64,000 nucleotides of DNA from Haliea sp. (GTDB lineage Bacteria; Pseudomonadota; Gammaproteobacteria; Pseudomonadales; Halieaceae), in assembly GCA_016704305.1 (NCBI GenBank), contig JADJAL010000002.1, positions 62,001-126,000 of the forward strand, in the 5' to 3' direction. A program made the translations under genes and the position numbers. The notes beneath the pieces were generated by a model. That model was given only the letters and a program-made list of their open reading frames with translations. It did no database searches and was not told the DNA's origin. Position 1 is the first letter of the stretch; each line of letters opens with the position of its first letter. Positions 1 through 8,378 of this stretch are shown piece by piece.

Positions 1-252
1 CTGATCGGACTCTCCGTGCTCTCCGGCAGCCACCTCGAACTGGTGGAAGACATTCTCAGTGAAATGAAAACGGCCGGCATCGCCGACATACCGCTGGTGA
101 TCGGTGGCATTATCCCCGCAGAGGATGCCCGCCGCCTGCAGGCGCAGGGATTGAAGGCCGTGTTCACGCCGAAGGACATCGACATGAACGTCATTATGGA
201 CACGATGGTGACGATTATCCGCGCCGCCAACGGACTTGATCCTGCCGCCTGA
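1..252 (+). CDS. B12-dependent acyl-CoA mutase, C-terminal end (ethylmalonyl-CoA mutase type), 5' truncated
   Basis: The reading frame is open from base 1 and stops at 250-252, leaving 83 residues of a cobalamin-binding Rossmann domain. Visible motifs are GLSVLSGSH near the start, then VIGGIIP and FTPKDID, the usual last strands of this domain. The TPKD ending is typical of ethylmalonyl-CoA mutase (MeaA/Ecm); methylmalonyl-CoA mutase usually has a GPGT-type motif there, as the mutase at 5789-7945 does. The enzyme would convert ethylmalonyl-CoA to methylsuccinyl-CoA in the cytoplasm. The stop lies five bases before meaB, and the beta-methylmalyl-CoA lyase that follows fits the same pathway. 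A stand-alone B12 subunit of another mutase cannot be excluded because the catalytic barrel lies outside the window. Confidence 0.65.
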   Translation: MIGLSVLSGSHLELVEDILSEMKTAGIADIPLVIGGIIPAEDARRLQAQGLKAVFTPKDIDMNVIMDTMVTIIRAANGLDPAA

Positions 253-257
253 ACGCC

Positions 258-1253
258 ATGAACCTGCCTGAAGCGAACGCCGCTGCAGAACTCGCCGCCG
301 CCATTGCCAGCGGTGATCGCGCGGCGATCGCCGGCGCGCTCAACCTGCTGGATGATCGGCGCCCGGATGCGCGCGCAAAAGCCACCGCACTGCTCGCGCA
401 TTTGCAACGCGCGCAGGACCACGCAACGGGGCAGTTGATTGGCATTACCGGCCCGCCGGGCGCGGGCAAATCGACACTGAGCGCGGCATTGATACGCGTG
501 TGGCGCCAACGTGGCCTGCGCGTCGCGGTGCTGGCGGTGGACCCGTCCAGCCCGATCAGCGGCGGCGCGCTCTTGGGCGACCGCGTGCGCATGCAGACCA
601 GTGCGGACGACGACGGCGTGTTCGTGCGCTCGCTCTCCAACCGCGGACAGTTCGGCGGACTCAGTGCCGAAGTCTGGCCGATGAGCATCGTGCTGCTGGC
701 AGGCTTTGATATTGTGCTGATTGAAACCGTCGGGGTCGGCCAGCGCGAGGTGGATATCGCCCGGCTGTGCGACACCACCTGTTATGTGGCGCAACCCGGC
801 TCGGGCGACAGCGTGCAGTTCCTGAAAGCCGGCATCCTCGAGGTGCCGCACATACTCGTGGTGAACAAGGACGATATGGGCGCGGTGGCCCGCCGCACGC
901 TGGCAGAGCTGGGCGCCGCGCTGACGCGCACGCACCCCGACGGCCACTGGCAGGTACCCGTGCTGGCCACCAGTGCCGCCAGTGGCACGGGTGTCGAAGC
1001 ACTGGCTGACGTGATGCAGCAGCACTACGAACTGCTGCGCTCGCAACAGCAACTCGCGGCGCGGCGCAGGCGCTACCAGTCGTACTGGCTGCACAAGCGC
1101 TTGCAGGACGAGTTCGGCAGCTTCGGCATCGAGCGACTCGGCGGAGAAAAGGCGCTGCTGGCAGAGCTGGAGGCGCAGGACATGAACCTGTTTGAGCAGT
1201 ACGCCGCGCTGCGCCAGCGTTTGTGCTCTGCCCCGTCTGCCACGGGAAAATAA
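258..1253 (+). CDS. meaB: MeaB-type G3E GTPase, chaperone of the upstream B12 mutase
   Basis: A 331-residue P-loop GTPase of the MeaB/ArgK family, which gates cofactor loading and protects acyl-CoA mutases from inactivation. Walker A is GPPGAGKS at residues 65-72. It is followed by the family signature AVDPSSPISGGALLGD (residues 93-108), ETVGVGQREVD (Walker B/switch) and VVNKDD (guanine specificity). Length is normal for the family. It starts five bases after the mutase stop, so it is probably translated together with it. It is a clearly different sequence from the MeaB at 4829-5788, which suggests that this copy serves the mutase at 1-252. Older annotation calls this family LAO/AO transport ATPase; the context does not support a transport role. 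Confidence 0.9.
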   Translation: MNLPEANAAAELAAAIASGDRAAIAGALNLLDDRRPDARAKATALLAHLQRAQDHATGQLIGITGPPGAGKSTLSAALIRVWRQRGLRVAVLAVDPSSPISGGALLGDRVRMQTSADDDGVFVRSLSNRGQFGGLSAEVWPMSIVLLAGFDIVLIETVGVGQREVDIARLCDTTCYVAQPGSGDSVQFLKAGILEVPHILVVNKDDMGAVARRTLAELGAALTRTHPDGHWQVPVLATSAASGTGVEALADVMQQHYELLRSQQQLAARRRRYQSYWLHKRLQDEFGSFGIERLGGEKALLAELEAQDMNLFEQYAALRQRLCSAPSATGK

Positions 1254-1302
1254 ACGGCAACAAATTAGAAACGCTCAATAGACAACACCACCGGAGGTAA
1301 AC

Positions 1303-2352
1303 ATGCGCAGTCCCCGAGATTTTTTCCGACCGCTGGCGCTCGGCGCGCCGCAACCGCTGCGCGACATTCCGGTGCGGCCTTCACGCATGATCCACTTCTT
1401 CGATCCCAGCAATCCGAAAATGGTCGAAAAGGCGCCGGACATCGCCAAACGCGTGGATATCCTGCTCGGCAACCTGGAAGACGCTATCGCCATCGACAAC
1501 AAGGAAGCGGCGCGCGAAGGCTTTATCCGCATCGCCAGGGACCACGATTTTGGCGACACCCAGTTGTGGACGCGCATCAACAGCCTCGACAGCCCGTGGT
1601 TCCTCGATGACATCACGCGCATCGTCACCGAGGCTGGCGACAAGCTCGACGTGATCATGCTGCCCAAAATCCAGGGCGCGTGGGATATCCATTTCGTCGA
1701 CCAGTTGCTGGCGCAACTGGAAGCGCGCGCCGGGCTGAAGAAACCGATCCTGCTGCACTGCCTGCTGGAGACGGCGCTGGGCGTGGCCAACGTGGAGGAG
1801 ATTGCGAATGCCAGCCCGCGCATCCAGGGCATGAGCCTTGGGCCGGCAGACCTCGCCGCGTCGCGCCGCATGAAAACCACGCGCATCGGCGGCGGCCATC
1901 CAGGCTACCTCGTGCGCGATGATCCCGATGCGAATAATCCCGACGCCGCGCGCGCCACGCACCAGCAGGATTTGTGGCACTACACGATGGGGCGCATGGT
2001 CGACGCCTGCGTCAGCGTCGGCGCCCTGCCCTTCTACGGTCCGTTCGGCGCCATCGACGACCCGCTGGCCTGCGAGGACCAGTTCCGCAACGCCTTCCTG
2101 ATGGGCTGCGTCGGCGCCTGGTCGCTGCACCCCAGCCAGATCGAGATCGCCAAGCGCGTGTTCAGCCCGCCACCCGGCGAGGTGGCCTGGGCCAAACGCG
2201 TACTCGAAGCGCTGCCCGACGGCAGCGGCGCGGTGATGGTCGAAGGCAAGATGCAGGACGATGCGTCGTGGAAGCAGTGCAAGGTGATGGTGGACCTGGC
2301 GCGGTTGATCGCTGACAAGGACCCGGACCTGAAAGCACTTTACGGGTTTTAG
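1303..2352 (+). CDS. mcl: L-malyl-CoA / beta-methylmalyl-CoA / citramalyl-CoA lyase, Chloroflexus type
   Basis: A 349-residue HpcH/HpaI-CitE superfamily aldolase. From memory it resembles Chloroflexus aurantiacus Mcl from end to end, both in length and in motifs: NLEDAI (57-62), PKIQGAWDIHFVDQ (121-134), LLETALGVANVEEIA (154-168), SLGPADLAASR (178-188), the FYGPFG block and the PDGSG...GKMQDD tail. Family members cleave malyl-CoA or methylmalyl-CoA to glyoxylate plus acetyl- or propionyl-CoA using Mg2+; the Chloroflexus enzyme also cleaves citramalyl-CoA. A good GGAGG ribosome site precedes the ATG, 50 bases after meaB, so it probably belongs to the same operon. Proteobacterial Mcl1 of the ethylmalonyl-CoA pathway is usually a shorter, more distant relative, so the Chloroflexus-like form is notable. 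The exact substrate here is inferred. Confidence 0.88.
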   Translation: MRSPRDFFRPLALGAPQPLRDIPVRPSRMIHFFDPSNPKMVEKAPDIAKRVDILLGNLEDAIAIDNKEAAREGFIRIARDHDFGDTQLWTRINSLDSPWFLDDITRIVTEAGDKLDVIMLPKIQGAWDIHFVDQLLAQLEARAGLKKPILLHCLLETALGVANVEEIANASPRIQGMSLGPADLAASRRMKTTRIGGGHPGYLVRDDPDANNPDAARATHQQDLWHYTMGRMVDACVSVGALPFYGPFGAIDDPLACEDQFRNAFLMGCVGAWSLHPSQIEIAKRVFSPPPGEVAWAKRVLEALPDGSGAVMVEGKMQDDASWKQCKVMVDLARLIADKDPDLKALYGF

Positions 2353-2389
2353 TCGCGCAGCTAAGTTTTTCCAGGCTGTGTCGGCGTAA

Positions 2390-3655
2390 TTACTTCACAG
2401 CGAACCTGGCGACCTCGCGGACGACTGTCAGATCGTGGGCAACCTTCAGAGCCTGTTCGGCGCGGTCCAGCGCGAGACGGGCGTGGCGCAGCGCGTTTTC
2501 GCGCATCACAGCATCCCCGCTCGCTGCGAGTGCTTCAAGGGCTTTGAGCAGCCGTATGACTACTTCGACAGTGCCCGCGCCGTCTCGGGCTATCCCGGTA
2601 AACGCGTCGTCGAACAGGTCTGCCAGGGACAATTCCGGCACCGCAATGCGGTCGAACTGCACCGTGGAACCATCATCCACCTTGCCAGACTCTTCCCACA
2701 ACACGAACAGGCGAACAAGCGTACCCGTGACATCAATGGCGGTTCCCGGATCATTGATCGCAGGCGAAAGCGCGCGGCTCGCGATTTCAGAGAGGACCAG
2801 CAGTCCGAATCGCGGATCCTGATCAAATACCCTCGAGCCGCCAATGAAAAACGTCGCAGCGATTGCTTTCGCGTCCTCGTCGGACACGCTGCCCGACGCA
2901 TCCGGGCTGATCCACGCGATAGGTCGGTTTGGAGTACAAAACGTGCCGGGCAGCGCCGCCACGACAACGTTCAGTTGTGACTTCACTGCCCGCGCTTGCA
3001 GTGCAGCGGTATCAATATGCTGCAGGTAACCGATAGCACTCCCGAAGATCGCCCGGCCCTCCTCCAGTGGACAGAGCACGGCGACTCCTCCAAGCCGCGG
3101 TGCCGATTGTCGCCTGCGAATCGCCTCAGCAGTTGTCGCTTCCACCTTATCGATCGTATGTCCCAGTCGGCCGAGCCGGGCGATATTATCGATCCACCGG
3201 ATAAATGCGATGATGACGACGACGAGCACAACCAGCGTCAGTGAGAACAGGATAAACTGACTGGCCCTTCCGGCATAAAGCCCGTTCATCAGCGCGATAA
3301 GCGCTACTACGCTGTAGATAAACGCACCGATAAACACCGACAGCGTATTCTGCGAAACGTCATCGCCGATGATCAGCGGAAACGAGCGCGGCGTCGCGGA
3401 ACTACTTGCCGATGCATAAGCGGCCACCATGGAAGCCACGGCGAACGTGGCCATCATCAGCATGCTCGACGCCATGAGCTTGAGCAAAGTTTCAGTCGAT
3501 TCCTCGTTGACCTCCGGCAGGAAACTTTGGAGTTCGGTCGCGTCCATGAGATCGGCCAGAAAAACTGTCGCGATGGACAGCGCGCATACGATAAGCGGCT
3601 TGATCCATAGGCGTTCTCGCAAACGCTTGATGACGAAACTCAGCTGATCCCACAT
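2390..3655 (-). CDS. DUF2254 family membrane protein
   Basis: About 421 residues. The ATG at 3655 is chosen over an upstream in-frame one because GGAGGG lies seven bases before it. The N-terminal half holds hydrophobic segments typical of the family: one near residues 20-35, then a TLLKLMASSMLMMATFAVAS stretch, then two adjacent helices (FIGAFIYSVVALIALMNG and FILFSLTLVVLVVVIIAFI). The C-terminal half is soluble and contains SRALSPAINDPGTAIDV, a conserved block of DUF2254 proteins. The function of the family is unknown; it is an inner-membrane protein with a large cytoplasmic domain. It converges with mcl across a 37-base gap in which I see no clear terminator. Confidence 0.85.
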   Translation of the reverse strand: MWDQLSFVIKRLRERLWIKPLIVCALSIATVFLADLMDATELQSFLPEVNEESTETLLKLMASSMLMMATFAVASMVAAYASASSSATPRSFPLIIGDDVSQNTLSVFIGAFIYSVVALIALMNGLYAGRASQFILFSLTLVVLVVVIIAFIRWIDNIARLGRLGHTIDKVEATTAEAIRRRQSAPRLGGVAVLCPLEEGRAIFGSAIGYLQHIDTAALQARAVKSQLNVVVAALPGTFCTPNRPIAWISPDASGSVSDEDAKAIAATFFIGGSRVFDQDPRFGLLVLSEIASRALSPAINDPGTAIDVTGTLVRLFVLWEESGKVDDGSTVQFDRIAVPELSLADLFDDAFTGIARDGAGTVEVVIRLLKALEALAASGDAVMRENALRHARLALDRAEQALKVAHDLTVVREVARFAVK

Positions 3656-3711
3656 CTTATGCCCTCCGGCACTATGACGATTGCCTCGCACAATGCATAC
3701 AGCATCGATTC

Positions 3712-3891
3712 TCAAACAGACAGCGCGCTCATTTTGGTCGACGCCCATGCGCCTTCAACAGCACAGTCGTGCGGGAAGTCAGCCGCCTGAACATACTCTG
3801 TGACGTTGGCGACTTCTACCAGATCGCCTTCACGGAACGGTTGCTGAAAGCCTGGCAGGACATGGTTTTGTTCGCTATTCGTTCGCCCCAT
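3712..3891 (-). CDS. small hypothetical ORF, 59 residues
   Basis: An ATG at 3891 inside the last codons of the upstream hypothetical gene opens a 59-residue frame ending at 3712. The peptide is acidic and of mixed composition (PFREGDLVEVANVTEYVQ in the middle), with no membrane segment and no motif that I recognise. Its codons look protein-like, with few rare ones, and the 17-base overlap with the preceding gene would allow translational coupling. No clear ribosome site is visible. It could equally be the out-of-frame remnant of a longer C-terminus, given how many indels this window contains. Real coding status is uncertain. Confidence 0.3.
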   Translation of the reverse strand: MGRTNSEQNHVLPGFQQPFREGDLVEVANVTEYVQAADFPHDCAVEGAWASTKMSALSV

Positions 3892-4354
3892 GCGACTTTT
3901 GGCTTTTTTTTCGTGCCAGTGCGCGTAGTACCTCTTGTGTTTTCGGTGTGAACGAGTGCAACGCTATTTTCTCTACAGCTTCGATCTGCATATGGGAAAA
4001 CTCCAACAATGTTTTTTGCACTTCAAGCTCGTCGTCTTCAATCATCCCCTGTGAGTGCTGGTACAGCTCGTTTTCATACTCTCGAAGGTGCATAACAGTC
4101 ATCCAAAATAAAATGCCTTGCTCATCCTCAGTGAGAGGCTTTCCGAATCGAGCCTTGCCCACCGCGTCGCGAAGTTCCTTGTTTGTGGTAATCAGCCGCA
4201 CACCGTTTACACGTTCAAGCGCCAATTGCTGATGAGTCTGTGCTCGTTGTATGGCTGAATTTTGCCTGATCTGGATGGCAAGATAGATTAGGGTAGCGAG
4301 CACTGCAATTGCACCTACGATCTCACCAATGGCTCCGATGGCGTCCCAATTCAT
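3875..4354 (-). CDS. hypothetical protein with one N-terminal membrane helix
   Basis: A 159-residue protein. AAGGAG lies six bases before the ATG. Residues 8-28 (AIGEIVGAIAVLATLIYLAIQ) form a single membrane helix followed by a mainly helical, charged cytoplasmic region (IRQNSAIQRAQ..., LREYENELYQHSQG...). Similar short proteins with this layout are common in environmental proteobacteria and have no assigned role. It stands alone between the DUF2254 gene and the propionyl-CoA operon, with a 141-base gap upstream. I cannot assign a function. Confidence 0.7.
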   Translation of the reverse strand: MNWDAIGAIGEIVGAIAVLATLIYLAIQIRQNSAIQRAQTHQQLALERVNGVRLITTNKELRDAVGKARFGKPLTEDEQGILFWMTVMHLREYENELYQHSQGMIEDDELEVQKTLLEFSHMQIEAVEKIALHSFTPKTQEVLRALARKKSQKSHGANE

Positions 4355-4495
4355 GCCCTTCTCCTTGTTATCAGGTTTCCGCCAGCATAGCTGTATTCGT
4401 AGTTAGAGTGGAAGGCGGGCGAATGCATGCTTGCAGGCGATGTGGGATGGCTTCCAATCCAATCCCTTGAGGTCCACTATCGGGAGAACGCTGAC

Positions 4496-4813
4496 TTATT
4501 CTTCCACCATCACCCCAACTTCATTCCCCGCGTACACCAGCTCAAACATGCGCAATGCGCGGCATGGTTCTTCGGTCGCATGCAGCAACCGCCCATCCCG
4601 GAGCGAGAATGCATACTGGTGCAGCGGGCAGCGCAAAACACCGTTGTCGATGCAGGCGGAGTTCAGCGGGTGGGCTCGATGTGGGCAATACGCTTCAAGC
4701 AGGTAGCGTTCGCCGAGTTGCTGCATCAGTAGCAGCTGGAGATTATCTATCTTGAATTGCCGGACATAGTTATCGTGCAGGTTGATCAACTTTTCCAGCG
4801 GATGAAAACGCAT
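4496..4813 (-). CDS. small Rieske-type [2Fe-2S] protein
   Basis: A 105-residue protein built almost entirely of a Rieske fold. The two cluster-binding boxes are CPHRAHPL and CPLHQYAF, giving the C-x-H ... C-x-x-H pattern with about 17 residues between them, as in Rieske ferredoxins and the small subunits of ring-hydroxylating or nitrite-reductase systems. There is no signal peptide or membrane anchor, so it should be a cytoplasmic electron carrier. It begins 15 bases downstream of the second meaB and is the last gene of the propionyl-CoA/methylmalonyl-CoA operon. That is an unusual position, and nothing in the sequence names its redox partner. Confidence 0.8.
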   Translation of the reverse strand: MRFHPLEKLINLHDNYVRQFKIDNLQLLLMQQLGERYLLEAYCPHRAHPLNSACIDNGVLRCPLHQYAFSLRDGRLLHATEEPCRALRMFELVYAGNEVGVMVEE

Positions 4814-4828
4814 CAGCGCGGGCGCCGC

Positions 4829-5788
4829 TTACAACTGATCCATGATTTGCCGCACGGCTGCAAATGCAGTGATCTCCTGGCGCTCCACGGCCAGTTCCAG
4901 CGCGGGCAACAGCGATTTCACCTTGGCGTTTTGCGCGAGCTTCAGCAGCAGCATTTCTTTCAGCAACTCATGCATCCAGTCGAGGTTCTGCCGGGTGCGT
5001 TTTTTGCCAACCGACTGCGTAGCAAGCGCCTCGGACTGGTACTCCAGCAACATGCTCCACACGGCGTCTATATTGAAATTGGTCAGCGCTGAACAGGTCA
5101 TCACGCGCGGCGTCCAGAAGCTGTTGTGGCGCAGCAGGCTCATCGCGCTGCTGTACTGGCGCTGCGTGGCGATCGCCAGTTGCGCGCTTTCGCCATCGGC
5201 CTTGTTGATCACCAGCGCATCGGCCAGCTCCATGATGCCCTTCTTGATGCCCTGTAGTTCATCGCCGCCGCCGGGCAGCATCAGCACCATGAAGAAGTCC
5301 ACCATGCCGGCAACCTGGTACTCGGATTGGCCGACACCGACGGTCTCCACCAGGATCACGTCGTAACCGGCGGCTTCACACAGCAGCATGGTTTCACGGG
5401 TTTTTTGCGCAACGCCACCCAGCGCACCTGCCGCTGGCGTGGGACGGATGAAGGCTTCCTCGCGCCGCGACAATTCCTCCATGCGGGTCTTGTCGCCGAG
5501 AATGGAGCCACCGGCAATCGGCGAGCTGGGGTCGACGGCGAGCACCGCAACGCGCTTGCCCTGCGCTATCAGGTGCAGGCCGAAGGCTTCAATAAACGTG
5601 GATTTCCCCACGCCCGGCACACCGGTGATGCCGATGCGCAGGCTGTTCCCACTGTGGGGCAGTACCTGTTCGAGAATGTCCTGCGCCTGCTCGCGGTGTG
5701 TATCGAGCGTGCTCTCAACGAGTGTGATCGCCTTGGCGAGCGCGCGGCGGTTGCCGCCGAGCAGTCCCTGCAGATCGAAGCTGGACAT
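4829..5788 (-). CDS. meaB: MeaB-type G3E GTPase, chaperone of methylmalonyl-CoA mutase
   Basis: A 319-residue GTPase of the MeaB/ArgK family. Motifs: GVPGVGKS (Walker A, about residue 57), AVDPSSPIAGGSILGDKTRM, VETVGVGQSEY and VINKAD. Its ATG (5786-5788) directly abuts the stop of the methylmalonyl-CoA mutase gene (5789-5791), so the two are almost certainly co-translated. The expected role is GTP-dependent assembly and protection of the adenosylcobalamin mutase. It differs markedly from the other MeaB in the window (258-1253), with a different C-terminal third, so it is not a recent duplicate. Confidence 0.92.
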   Translation of the reverse strand: MSSFDLQGLLGGNRRALAKAITLVESTLDTHREQAQDILEQVLPHSGNSLRIGITGVPGVGKSTFIEAFGLHLIAQGKRVAVLAVDPSSPIAGGSILGDKTRMEELSRREEAFIRPTPAAGALGGVAQKTRETMLLCEAAGYDVILVETVGVGQSEYQVAGMVDFFMVLMLPGGGDELQGIKKGIMELADALVINKADGESAQLAIATQRQYSSAMSLLRHNSFWTPRVMTCSALTNFNIDAVWSMLLEYQSEALATQSVGKKRTRQNLDWMHELLKEMLLLKLAQNAKVKSLLPALELAVERQEITAFAAVRQIMDQL

Positions 5789-7945
<2,157 letters not shown>

Positions 7946-7955
7946 GGTCTGGACC

Positions 7956-8366
7956 TCAATGCTCCTCGGCGGGCTGGTTGATCTCGATCAGCACGCCGTC
8001 GCAGCTTTTCGGATGGATGAAGATGACGCGCGAGCCGTGCGCGCCAGGCGTCGGCGCATCGGCGAGGAACTGGTAGCCCTTCTCGCGCAGCCGGGCGACA
8101 TCGGCGTCGATGTCGTCGGAGCGGAAGCAAAGATGGTGCAGCCCGCCACCCTTCTTTTCCAGGTAGGTCGCAATGGGGCCTTCTCCCCTGAGTGGATGCA
8201 CCAGCTCGATATTGGTGGGCGGCAGTGGCAAAAAGGCTGCGGTCGTCTTCGCCGCCTCCACATCCTCAGTGCCACCCATGGGCAGGCCAAAATCAGTAAC
8301 AAAACGCTGTATCGCCTTTTCCAGATCCGGTACGGCGATGGCAATGTGGTCCAGGGCAGTAATCAT
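7956..8366 (-). CDS. mce: methylmalonyl-CoA epimerase
   Basis: A 136-residue vicinal-oxygen-chelate protein. It starts with LDHIAIAVPDLEKAI and carries the metal-ligand positions of the family: the His of LDHIAIA, the His of LHHLCFR and the Glu of VLIEINQP. It converts (S)- to (R)-methylmalonyl-CoA between the biotin carboxylase and the mutase. A GAGG ribosome site precedes the ATG at 8366, only 12 bases after the true stop of the carboxylase alpha gene. Size and order (carboxylase, epimerase, mutase, MeaB) make the assignment secure. Confidence 0.93.
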   Translation of the reverse strand: MITALDHIAIAVPDLEKAIQRFVTDFGLPMGGTEDVEAAKTTAAFLPLPPTNIELVHPLRGEGPIATYLEKKGGGLHHLCFRSDDIDADVARLREKGYQFLADAPTPGAHGSRVIFIHPKSCDGVLIEINQPAEEH

Positions 8367-8378
8367 ATGTCGTCCTCG

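Noticed and set aside
3769..3951. A plus-strand 60-residue frame
   Set aside because: It is antisense to the hypothetical gene's end and the small minus-strand ORF, with no ribosome site and a composition unlike its neighbours.
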